Shown here piece after piece: positions 1 through 5,823 of a stretch of DNA of 7,587 nt; positions within the stretch are counted from its first letter, which is position 1, and each line of letters opens with the position of its first letter. The position numbers were made by a program, and so were the translations under genes. Under the pieces are notes generated by a model, which saw only the letters and a program-made list of their open reading frames with translations, was not told where the DNA came from and made no database searches. Location: positions 1 through 7,587 of the forward strand of contig CAMTJB010000045.1 in the NCBI GenBank assembly GCA_947072715.1, in the 5' to 3' direction. Origin of the DNA: an uncultured Fusobacteriaceae bacterium (GTDB lineage: Bacteria; Fusobacteriota; Fusobacteriia; Fusobacteriales; Fusobacteriaceae).

Positions 1-1021
1 ATATACATAATATAGGAACAGATAAAGATATTAATAAATCTAACCCAACTATAGATAATACTCCTGAAAATAAACATATCCCAAAAGCTATTTTTTTATA
101 AGATATTTTTGTAAGTTTAGAAAACCAATCACTTGCAAGTGCAGTTAATCCTACTGATGTTGTAAGGCAAGCTACAGCTACACAAACACCAAAAGCTATT
201 TTACCAGTATCTCCCAATGTTAACTCTGCTAATTTAAGTGTTATTTGAGATGTTGAAAGTCCTTTTAAACTACTAATTTTTGCTCCTAAATAAATTAAAC
301 TTAAATAGATGAACCCAAGTCCAATAGAAGCTATCACTCCAGCTCCACTTAAGAAAAATTTTTGCTCTTTAGGGCTATTAATTCCTTTTCCTTCTAATCC
401 TCTAATAATAATAACCCCGAATAAAACTGAAGCCAGTGCATCCATTGTTTGATATCCATTTACAAAGCCATATGAAAATGAACTACCTTGAATTGAAGAA
501 GGAATTGGAGTACCCAAATTTTTAGTTATTCCTAAAACTGTTATTAATATTAAAATAGTTAAAATAATTGGAGTTAAGTATTTCCCTAATATATCTGTTA
601 TTTCTGATTCATTTAAAACTAAAAATAATGTTACTCCATAAAATATAACTGCTGTAATTATAGATATTAACATAGAGTTAGAATTAGTAAATAAAGGTAA
701 AACTCCCATTTCAAATGTTGTTGATCCTGTTCTAGGTATTGCAAATAGAGGTCCTATTACTAATATTAAAACTGTGGAAAATATCACATTAAATTTAGGT
801 GAAACTTTATTTGCAAATTCATCTAAACTTCCAACTTTTGTAAAAGCTAAAATCCCCATTAATGGAAGACCAATTCCTGTAATAAAAAATCCTAATCCTG
901 CTGAAAACCAACTTTCTCCAACAGCAACACCTAAAGAAGGTGGAAATAACAAATTACCTGCTCCGAAAAACATGGAGAATAAGGCAAATCCTAAAAATAA
1001 TACTTCTTTTTTTCTGTTCAT
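1..1021 (-). CDS. brnQ: Branched-chain amino acid transport system II carrier protein BrnQ, N-terminal part (runs off left edge)
   Basis: This is an inner-membrane, cation-coupled symporter for leucine, isoleucine and valine (LIVCS family). The ATG at 1021 follows a strong AGGAGG ribosome binding site, and the frame stays open for 340 codons to the window edge; the family is usually about 430-450 residues, so roughly 90-110 C-terminal residues lie outside. Family signatures are visible: FGAGNLLFPP at about residues 19-28 and GPLFAIPRTGSTTFE at about 90-104. A long succession of hydrophobic segments follows, including SIVGLDLLISLSVPIL just before the edge. It is preceded by its own promoter and sits beyond the terminator of the fabK unit, so it is probably transcribed independently. 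Nothing points to disruption in the visible part. The identification is confident; the exact substrate preference cannot be read from sequence. Confidence 0.93.
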   Translation of the reverse strand, partial: MNRKKEVLFLGFALFSMFFGAGNLLFPPSLGVAVGESWFSAGLGFFITGIGLPLMGILAFTKVGSLDEFANKVSPKFNVIFSTVLILVIGPLFAIPRTGSTTFEMGVLPLFTNSNSMLISIITAVIFYGVTLFLVLNESEITDILGKYLTPIILTILILITVLGITKNLGTPIPSSIQGSSFSYGFVNGYQTMDALASVLFGVIIIRGLEGKGINSPKEQKFFLSGAGVIASIGLGFIYLSLIYLGAKISSLKGLSTSQITLKLAELTLGDTGKIAFGVCVAVACLTTSVGLTALASDWFSKLTKISYKKIAFGICLFSGVLSIVGLDLLISLSVPILCI

Positions 1022-1094
1022 AAAACCTCCTGAGATGTAGTATATCAATAAAAAGACAAATTATAGTAATAATCTTTTTTCTGAATTAAGATAT

Positions 1095-1123
1095 ATTATA
1101 TATTAAAAATGCGACTTTGTAAA
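1095..1123 (-). promoter_or_regulatory. Promoter of brnQ (-35 TTTACA, -10 TATAAT)
   Basis: Read on the minus strand, TTTACA (1123-1118) is separated by exactly 17 bases from a perfect TATAAT (1100-1095). The predicted transcription start is near 1088, giving a leader of about 65 bases before the brnQ ATG. I see no obvious operator palindrome or riboswitch in that leader. This is one of the two best sigma-70-type promoters in the window. Confidence 0.75.
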
Positions 1124-1170
1124 GAAAATAAGAATTTTTATAGCTTAAAAGTTTGTAATAAATTTAAAAT

Positions 1171-1221
1171 AAAAAAAGTGTGATTAACTATTAGAATTAA
1201 ATAGTTAACATCACACTTTTT
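1171..1221 (-). terminator. Intrinsic terminator of the nitronate monooxygenase-fabK unit
   Basis: The arms 1173-1192 and 1200-1221 pair over 20 base pairs, including GTGTGA/TCACAC and TTAACTATT/AATAGTTAA. They are interrupted only by a two-base CA bulge at 1209-1210, with a loop of about 7 bases. On the minus strand the hairpin is followed by a run of seven T (1177-1171) and begins about 9 bases after the fabK stop. It also has a T-run on the plus strand (1217-1221) and could work in both directions, but no plus-strand gene reads into it here. Confidence 0.9.
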
Positions 1222-1229
1222 ATAAATAT

Positions 1230-2183
1230 TTATGACCAGCTTTTAAGTTTAATTTCTAAATTTAATTTTGCTGTTTCCAAACCTATGATTAATCCTTCTA
1301 TAATATCTTTGGCAGAGGATTCTTTAGTTACCATAGCAGCTACTTGACCTGCCATAACACTACCTTCAGTTACATCTCCATCAACAACAGCTAACTTCAA
1401 TTTTCCTTTTCCTAACTCTTCTATTTCTTCTTTATGAGCGCCACATTTTTCTCTTTCTAACATATTTCTAGAAAGTTTATTCTCAATAACTCTTACAGGA
1501 TGACCAGTAAAATTACCAGTTACAACTGTTGATCTATCTTTTGCTTTTATTACAGCAGCTTTATATTTTTCATGAACTAAGCATTCATGTGCCGTTAAAA
1601 AGATAGTTCCAGCTTGTACTCCACATGCACCCATAGAAAGAGCAGCTAAAAACTGTTCTCCACTGGCAATTCCACCAGCTGCAATAACTGGTATATTAAG
1701 GACAGCTGTTACTTGAGGTAAAAGAGCCATGGTTGTAAGTTCTCCTATATGACCGCCAGCTTCCATTCCTTCCGCTATTACAGCATCGGCACCTATTTTT
1801 TCCATTCTTTTAGCTAGCGCAACAGAAGCTATAACTGGAATAACTTTTATTCCTGCAGCTTTTAACTTCTCCATAAATGGTCCTGGATTTCCAGCACCAG
1901 TAGTAACCACAGCTACTTTTTCTTCTATACAGACATCAATTTGTTCTGCTACATGTTCCATCATAAGCATAAGATTTACTCCGAAAGGATTTGAAGTAAT
2001 TGATTTTGCTTTTTGAATGTTGGTTCTAAGTATATCAACAGGCATTCCACCTCCAGCAATTATTCCTAATCCTCCTGCTTTAGATACATGACCTGCTAGA
2101 TTTCCTTCTGAAATCCAAGCCATTGCTCCTTGAATTATAGGATACTTAATCCCTAATAGTTTGCAAATTTGATTGTTTTGCAT
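1230..2183 (-). CDS. fabK: Enoyl-[acyl-carrier-protein] reductase II FabK (FMN-dependent)
   Basis: It catalyses the last, NAD(P)H-dependent step of each round of type II fatty acid elongation, reducing trans-2-enoyl-ACP in the cytosol with FMN as cofactor. The 317-residue TIM-barrel protein matches the FabK pattern throughout: [29 protein letters not shown] (about 14-42), GVNLML (68-73), VTTGAGNP (93-100), a block at 121-148 ending MEAGGHIGE with the catalytic-type His145, [10 protein letters not shown] (164-173), and a C-terminal [14 protein letters not shown]. The DGD...SVMAGQ tail separates FabK from ordinary nitronate monooxygenases. The ATG follows AGGAGG with good spacing. It is the second gene of a two-gene unit, 30 bases after the flavoenzyme gene, and is closed by the terminator at 1171-1221. 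In FabK organisms this enzyme often replaces FabI. Promiscuous nitronate monooxygenase activity is the alternative, which I rate much less likely. Confidence 0.9.
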   Translation of the reverse strand: MQNNQICKLLGIKYPIIQGAMAWISEGNLAGHVSKAGGLGIIAGGGMPVDILRTNIQKAKSITSNPFGVNLMLMMEHVAEQIDVCIEEKVAVVTTGAGNPGPFMEKLKAAGIKVIPVIASVALAKRMEKIGADAVIAEGMEAGGHIGELTTMALLPQVTAVLNIPVIAAGGIASGEQFLAALSMGACGVQAGTIFLTAHECLVHEKYKAAVIKAKDRSTVVTGNFTGHPVRVIENKLSRNMLEREKCGAHKEEIEELGKGKLKLAVVDGDVTEGSVMAGQVAAMVTKESSAKDIIEGLIIGLETAKLNLEIKLKSWS

Positions 2184-2213
2184 AGTTTAATTCCTCCTAA
2201 GTTAGAAATATTT

Positions 2214-3149
2214 TCAAATAAATATCTCTTTAAAATCGTTCATTATTTCTTTTACACTTTTTATTGAATTAATTTTCCAAGCATCTCGTCCTGCAAAAAT
2301 TATCCCTTCCGGAATATTTCCTTCATGCCCAATTACAAGACGTTTATTTACACAAAATTTATAACTACAGTGTTTTAAACATTTGGTACAGCTTTTAGGT
2401 GAAATTCCTTTTTCGTCTGCTAAAAGTTTTTCTATAAATGGAGTTTTTATTGCATTAGCAGGAAGACCTGCTGAACTCATAAAAGTTACAATATCTCCTT
2501 CATGGGCATTTATATACATCTGTTTAAATGAATCTGCGACCTCACATTCTTCTGAGGCAATAAATCTACTGCCCATTTGAATACCGCTAGCGCCTAGAGC
2601 TAACATTCTTCTACCATCTTCTGGGGTAATAACTCCTCCAGCTCCAAATACAGGAACACTAACATTATCCACAACACTTTTTACAATATCCCATGAATCT
2701 AAATCAGTACCTAAATGTCCACCTGCATTACCACCCTCTACTACAATAGCATCTGCACCAAGTTTTTGAGCTAATTTAGCTAATTTAGCTGATGAAACTA
2801 TTGGAAAAACTTTTACATCTGTTCCTTTTACCATTTCATATATATCTCTAGAAAAACCTGCTCCTGTTATTATAATATCAATTCCTGCATCTATTGATGT
2901 CTGAACTGCTTCTGCGAAATCACTTGCAGCAAACATTATATTTACAGCTAACGCACCACTTTTATTAACTATTAATTCTCTAGCTTTTTTTATCTCATTT
3001 TTCAATTCTTCCAATGGTATAGCTGTTCCAGCTATACAACCAATTCCACCTTCATTTGCAACTGCTGCTGCTAAATTACTTAATGAACCCCTTATTGCCA
3101 TTCCACCTTGTATAAGTGGGAATTTTATTTCTAAATCACCAAATTTCAA
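2214..3149 (-). CDS. Nitronate monooxygenase-like FMN flavoprotein with C-terminal cysteine cluster (TTG start)
   Basis: This is a TIM-barrel flavin oxidoreductase of the nitronate monooxygenase (2-nitropropane dioxygenase)/FabK superfamily; the physiological substrate is unknown. Visible motifs are FPLIQGGMAIRGSLSNLAAAV (10-30), an AVNIMFA strand (68-74), ITGAGFS (94-100), VEGGNAGGHLG (137-147) with the catalytic-type His145, FGAGGVITPEDGRRML (168-183) and GASGIQMGSRF (186-196). Near the C-terminus is a C-x2-C-x3-C-x4-C cluster (Cys254, 257, 261, 266), which I recall from many clostridial and fusobacterial members of this subfamily. It lacks the FabK tail. The start is TTG at 3149-3147, seven bases after AGGAGG; the next in-frame Met is residue 17, inside the conserved barrel strand, so TTG is the credible start. 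It is first in a unit with fabK and has its own promoter and operator-like repeats. Annotation as nitronate monooxygenase is family-level only. Confidence 0.82.
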   Translation of the reverse strand: MKFGDLEIKFPLIQGGMAIRGSLSNLAAAVANEGGIGCIAGTAIPLEELKNEIKKARELIVNKSGALAVNIMFAASDFAEAVQTSIDAGIDIIITGAGFSRDIYEMVKGTDVKVFPIVSSAKLAKLAQKLGADAIVVEGGNAGGHLGTDLDSWDIVKSVVDNVSVPVFGAGGVITPEDGRRMLALGASGIQMGSRFIASEECEVADSFKQMYINAHEGDIVTFMSSAGLPANAIKTPFIEKLLADEKGISPKSCTKCLKHCSYKFCVNKRLVIGHEGNIPEGIIFAGRDAWKINSIKSVKEIMNDFKEIFI

Positions 3150-3170
3150 TTTTATTCCTCCTGTGTTATC

Positions 3171-3228
3171 TAGGTCAAAATAAGTGATTCAAAAATCACT
3201 ACCTAAATTATAACACATGTTATTTTGA
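3171..3228. repeat. Nested inverted repeats over the fabK-unit promoter (candidate operator)
   Basis: Four perfect inverted repeats are packed around the minus-strand promoter. AGTGATT (3183-3189) and AATCACT (3194-3200) lie immediately downstream of the -10, ending at the predicted start. TAGGT (3171-3175) and ACCTA (3201-3205) enclose them. ATAACA (3210-3215) and TGTTAT (3218-3223) overlap the -10 and spacer. The 9-base pair TCAAAATAA (3175-3183) and TTATTTTGA (3220-3228) brackets the whole promoter. Repressor binding is the simplest reading, and an RNA hairpin at the 5' end is possible. I do not recognise it as a standard FapR or FabT box, although TCAAA/TTTGA half-sites are reminiscent of FabT. 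Confidence 0.5.
3207..3219 (-). promoter_or_regulatory. Extended -10 promoter for the nitronate monooxygenase-fabK unit
   Basis: On the minus strand a perfect TATAAT (3212-3207) is preceded directly by TGT, forming an extended -10 (TGnTATAAT). No good -35 hexamer lies 16-19 bases upstream, as is common for extended -10 promoters. The predicted transcription start is about 3200, which leaves a leader of about 50 bases before the TTG start. It lies inside the cluster of inverted repeats at 3171-3228. Confidence 0.6.
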
Positions 3229-3337
3229 AAAGCTAGAACTTAAATACAACATTTAAATAGATTATACCATATAAACATTAAAAATCAAATATTATAAATT
3301 TCTAAGTTAGATATGAAAAAAAAATCAAAAATTTATA

Positions 3338-3366
3338 TTGACTTTATTATAAAAATGTTTTATATT
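3338..3366 (+). promoter_or_regulatory. Promoter of the riboflavin operon (-35 TTGACT, -10 TATATT)
   Basis: TTGACT at 3338-3343 and TATATT at 3361-3366 are separated by exactly 17 bases. The predicted start is near 3373, about a dozen bases before the riboswitch P1 helix. A second TATAAT at 3380-3385 lacks a -35 at the right distance (GTTTTA at 3357-3362) and would start inside the aptamer, so the upstream pair is preferred. Confidence 0.75.
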
Positions 3367-3384
3367 TATATTAATACAATATAA

Positions 3385-3503
3385 TCTTCAGGGCAGGGTG
3401 CGTATATTTTACAATTCCCGACCGGCGGTATAGTCCGCGAAGATCGAGAGATCTTGATTTGGTGAAATTCCAAAACCGACAGTATAGTCTGGATGAAAGA
3501 AGA
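3385..3503 (+). promoter_or_regulatory. FMN riboswitch aptamer (RFN element)
   Basis: This leader RNA binds flavin mononucleotide and controls riboflavin biosynthesis genes. All conserved RFN blocks are present in order: TCTTCAGGGCAGGGTG (3385-3400), AATTCCCGACCGGCGGTA, AGTCCGCGA, TTGGTGAAATTCCAA, CCGACAGT, AGTCTGGATG and finally GAAGA (3499-3503), which closes P1 with TCTTC (3385-3389). The variable stem is AAGATC/GATCTT capped by GAGA. The L2 loop between GGGTG and AATTCCC has about 11 extra bases (3401-3412) compared with the usual GGGTGAAATTCCC. L5 keeps the standard form. The operon downstream is the complete riboflavin pathway, which fixes the role. Confidence 0.97.
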
Positions 3504-3545
3504 AAAAATAGATAGCTTTTTTTTGCTATTCAATTTCATTTCATC
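3487..3545 (+). promoter_or_regulatory. Riboswitch expression platform: candidate antiterminator
   Basis: GATGAAA (3492-3498), the end of the aptamer, can pair with TTTCATC (3539-3545). Within that loop GATAGC (3511-3516) pairs with GCTATT (3525-3530, one G-U) around eight T. GTCTG (3487-3491) can also pair with CAGAC (3563-3567), the 3' arm of the terminator. These pairings would break P6 and P1 of the aptamer, so they exclude the FMN-bound fold. The switching logic is inferred from complementarity only. Confidence 0.5.
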
Positions 3546-3575
3546 AATGTCTGGAGTTTATCCAGACATTTTTAT
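3546..3575 (+). terminator. Riboswitch-controlled intrinsic terminator
   Basis: AATGTCTGGA (3546-3555) and TCCAGACATT (3561-3570) form a perfect 10-base-pair stem with a GTTTA loop. A T-tract (3569-3573) follows, and the ribH start codon lies 32 bases beyond the stem. The position between aptamer and first gene indicates that FMN binding promotes transcription termination before the rib genes. Confidence 0.92.
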
Positions 3576-3602
3576 TTGTCCTGATAAAAAAGGAGAGTAA
3601 AT

Positions 3603-4064
3603 ATGAAAATAATTCAAGGTGATTTTTTAGGTAAAAATTTAAAAATAGGAATTGTAGCAGCAAGATTCAATGAATTTATAACTGGAAAGCTTATAAGTGG
3701 TGCTGAAGATTCTTTAAAAAGACATGGAGTAGCAGATGATAACATTCATTTAGCTTGGGTTCCTGGTGCTTATGAGATTCCTTTCATAGCTAAAAAAATG
3801 GCTAGTTCAGGTAAATATGATGCTATTATAGCTTTAGGTGCAGTAATAAAAGGTTCTACTCCTCATTTTGATTATGTTTGTTCTGAAGTATCAAAAGGAG
3901 TTGCTAGTGTTGGATTAGAGATGGATATTCCTGTTATTTTCGGAGTTTTAACTACCAATACAATAGAAGAAGCCATTGAAAGAGCAGGAACAAAATCTGG
4001 AAATAAAGGTTTTGATGCTGGAATGACTGCTATTGAAATGATAAATTTAGTTAAAGAGTTATAA
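3603..4064 (+). CDS. ribH: 6,7-dimethyl-8-ribityllumazine synthase
   Basis: This cytosolic enzyme condenses 5-amino-6-ribitylamino-uracil with 3,4-dihydroxy-2-butanone 4-phosphate to give lumazine, the penultimate step to riboflavin. It normally assembles as a pentamer or an icosahedral 60-mer. At 153 residues it has the full family length. Motifs are ARFNEFIT (20-27) with Phe22, WVPGAYEIP (52-60), [14 protein letters not shown] (79-92) with the general-base His88, FGVLTT (113-118) and [10 protein letters not shown] (127-136) with the phosphate-binding Arg127. The ATG follows AAGGAGAG with good spacing. Being the first gene after the riboswitch terminator, it has one of the best initiation sites of the operon. 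Nothing is missing or unusual in the protein. Confidence 0.97.
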   Translation: MKIIQGDFLGKNLKIGIVAARFNEFITGKLISGAEDSLKRHGVADDNIHLAWVPGAYEIPFIAKKMASSGKYDAIIALGAVIKGSTPHFDYVCSEVSKGVASVGLEMDIPVIFGVLTTNTIEEAIERAGTKSGNKGFDAGMTAIEMINLVKEL

Positions 4065-4067
4065 ATT

Positions 4068-5153
4068 ATGGAAAATACGAATATTCATTATATGAAACTT
4101 GTATTTTCTTTAGCACTGAAAGGATTGGGGAAAGTTAACCCTAATCCTTTAGTGGGTGCTATTATAGTTAAAAATGGAAATATAGTAGGTGAAGGCTACC
4201 ATAAATATTATGGAGGTCCTCATGCTGAAGTATATGCTTTGGATATGGCAGGAGAAAAAGCAAAAGATGCCACACTATATGTTAACTTAGAACCTTGTTC
4301 TCATACAGGAAAAACTCCTCCTTGTGTAGATAAAATAATTGCTATGGGAATAAAAAAGTGTATAATATCAGTATTGGATCCCAATCCACTTGTCAGAGGA
4401 AAAGGAATTGAAAAACTTAAAAATGCAGGGGTAGAAGTAGAATTAGGAGTATTAGAAGAGGAAGGAAAAAAATTAAACCATGTTTTTTTACATTATATTA
4501 TGACTAATTCACCTTATATTTTTTTAAAATGTGCTATAACTTTAGATGGAAAAATAGCTACAAGGGCATTTAATTCAAAATGGATAACCAATGAAATAGC
4601 TAGAGAAAAAGTTATGTATCTAAGAAATAAATATTCAGGGATTATGATAGGTATTAATACTTTAATACAAGATAACCCCAGTCTTAATTGTAGACAAGAT
4701 AATTCCCGTAATCCATATAGAATAGTAATAGATCCTAATTTAAAAATCCCTTTAACTTCCAATATTCTAAATTTTAAAGATAAAAAAAATATAGTAGTAA
4801 CATCTATTGAAAATAAAAATTTATTTAAATTTAAACAATTATTAGAATTAGATGTAACTTTTATCTTATTAGAAAGTAAAAACTTTTTAATAAAAGATAT
4901 ATTGTTAGAAATAGGAAAATTAAAAATCGACTCTCTTATTTTAGAGGGCGGTTCTAATCTCATTTCAAGAGTAGTTAAAGAGAACCTTATCAATGGTGGT
5001 GAAATATTTATCGCTCCTAAATTTTTAGGAGATGAAAAGGCAATTCCATTTATAAATGGTTTTGAAATAAACAATATGTCAGATTGTTTTCAAATAGAAG
5101 CACCTAAATTTAATATTTATGGTGATAATATATCGATAGAATTTTATAAATAG
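4068..5153 (+). CDS. ribD: Bifunctional diaminohydroxyphosphoribosylaminopyrimidine deaminase / 5-amino-6-(5-phosphoribosylamino)uracil reductase
   Basis: It performs the second and third steps of the GTP branch, deaminating the pyrimidine ring and then reducing the ribosyl side chain with NADPH. The N-terminal cytidine-deaminase-like domain (about 1-145) shows NPNPLVGAIIV (24-34), the zinc site His52-Ala-Glu54, and PCSHTGKTPPC with Cys77 and Cys86. The C-terminal reductase domain (about 149-361) shows IFLKCAITLDGKIA (151-164), SKWIT (170-174), MIGINTLIQDNPSL (193-206) and LEGGSNLIS (292-300). At 361 residues both domains are complete. Where many homologues read ATxxGES before KWIT, this one reads ATRAFNS. 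The ATG lies three bases after the ribH stop and I see no clear Shine-Dalgarno, so translation is probably coupled to ribH. A Met at residue 9 is a possible alternative start. Confidence 0.95.
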   Translation: MENTNIHYMKLVFSLALKGLGKVNPNPLVGAIIVKNGNIVGEGYHKYYGGPHAEVYALDMAGEKAKDATLYVNLEPCSHTGKTPPCVDKIIAMGIKKCIISVLDPNPLVRGKGIEKLKNAGVEVELGVLEEEGKKLNHVFLHYIMTNSPYIFLKCAITLDGKIATRAFNSKWITNEIAREKVMYLRNKYSGIMIGINTLIQDNPSLNCRQDNSRNPYRIVIDPNLKIPLTSNILNFKDKKNIVVTSIENKNLFKFKQLLELDVTFILLESKNFLIKDILLEIGKLKIDSLILEGGSNLISRVVKENLINGGEIFIAPKFLGDEKAIPFINGFEINNMSDCFQIEAPKFNIYGDNISIEFYK

Positions 5154-5154
5154 T

Positions 5155-5168
5155 GAGGTGATAATATT
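5155..5168 (+). promoter_or_regulatory. Ribosome binding site that fixes an ATT start for ribE
   Basis: GAGGTGAT at 5155-5162 is an eight-base perfect complement to the 16S rRNA 3' end. From the last G of GAGG the gap to the ATT codon at 5166-5168 is seven bases, an ideal spacing. The next in-frame ATG is 72 bases further and has no comparable site before it. In-frame TGA at 5154-5156 excludes a start further upstream. Confidence 0.8.
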
Positions 5169-5813
5169 TTTACTGGGCTAATAGAAGAATTAGGTGAAGT
5201 TTTATTAATAAATAAAGAAACAAACAGTATTAAAATCATGATAAAATGTAATAAAGTATTAGAAGGAATATCCTATGGTGATAGTATCTGCACAAATGGT
5301 GTATGTTTAACCGTCGTTGAAATCGGAAAAAACTACTTTGGAGCAGATTGTATGTTTGAGACTTTAAATAGAAGTAACTTAAAAACTTTAAAAAAAAATG
5401 ATAAAGTTAATTTAGAAAGAGCAGTAACTTTAAATACTAGATTAGGTGGACATTTAGTTACTGGTGACGTGGAATGTGAAGGAATTATAAAAAACATTTC
5501 AGCTATTGGAATAGCAAAAGTATTTACAATTGAATTAGAAGAAAAATACTCTAAATATATTATAGAAAAAGGGCGTATAACAATAGATGGTGCCAGTTTA
5601 ACCGTTATCTCTGTGAATCTTAATAAATTTTCAGTTTCTTTAATTCCATTTACTTTGAAATCTATTACTTTAGGAGAAAAAAAGATTGGAGATATTGTTA
5701 ATATAGAAACAGATATTATAGGGAAATATATAGAAAAGTTTTTAGGTTCTGAAAAATATAATGAAAATAAAAAAGATATAACATTAGAATTTTTAGCTAA
5801 AAATAATTTTTAA
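5166..5813 (+). CDS. ribE: Riboflavin synthase, alpha-chain type (ATT start, 215 residues)
   Basis: It dismutates two 6,7-dimethyl-8-ribityllumazine molecules into riboflavin and the pyrimidine precursor. The conserved N-terminus (M)FTGLIEELGEV is encoded in frame from 5166, but its first codon is ATT. No ATG, GTG or TTG lies between the in-frame stop at 5154 and the ATG at 5238, which would remove 24 residues. The full 215-residue form has the normal two-barrel architecture: GDSICTNGVCLTV (38-50), ETLNRSNL (65-72), NLERAV (82-87), RLGGHLVTGDVE (92-103), IDGASLTV (140-147), SLIPFTL (158-164) and VNIETDIIGKY (178-188). The usual SGH/TGH motif (His102 in E. coli) reads TGD, with Asp at 101, while His96, Ser40 and Phe2 are retained. 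It starts 12 bases after ribD and ends 10 bases before ribBA. An ATG-to-ATT sequencing error cannot be excluded. Confidence 0.9.
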   Translation: MFTGLIEELGEVLLINKETNSIKIMIKCNKVLEGISYGDSICTNGVCLTVVEIGKNYFGADCMFETLNRSNLKTLKKNDKVNLERAVTLNTRLGGHLVTGDVECEGIIKNISAIGIAKVFTIELEEKYSKYIIEKGRITIDGASLTVISVNLNKFSVSLIPFTLKSITLGEKKIGDIVNIETDIIGKYIEKFLGSEKYNENKKDITLEFLAKNNF

Positions 5814-5823
5814 GGAGAAAACT

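Noticed and set aside
774..1040. Plus-strand open frame of 88 codons
   Set aside because: It lies antisense over the N-terminal half of brnQ, which has a clear family match, promoter and ribosome binding site. The translated product is a low-complexity mirror of it.
2383..2580. Plus-strand open frame of 65 codons
   Set aside because: It is antisense inside the nitronate monooxygenase gene, with no ribosome binding site or recognisable protein features.
3229..3337. Possible small gene or RNA in the remaining divergent spacer
   Set aside because: The stretch is AT-rich and no frame with a ribosome binding site or stable structured element can be seen in it.
3380..3385. Second TATAAT as the rib operon -10
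   Set aside because: The matching -35 position is GTTTTA, and transcription would begin inside the riboswitch P1/P2 region, destroying the aptamer.
3579..3594. TCCT/AGGA mini-hairpin that could hide the ribH ribosome binding site
   Set aside because: Only four base pairs around an eight-base loop is too weak to argue for translational control next to a well-formed terminator.
4514..5074. Minus-strand open frame of 186 codons opposite ribD
   Set aside because: The frame stays open because of the AT-rich codon pattern of the ribD reductase domain. It has no start signals and no family motifs, while ribD is intact on the other strand.
5238..5813. ribE starting at the ATG at 5238
   Set aside because: This would drop the conserved first strand and Phe2, and no Shine-Dalgarno precedes it. 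The upstream in-frame extension encodes the family N-terminus behind a perfect ribosome binding site.
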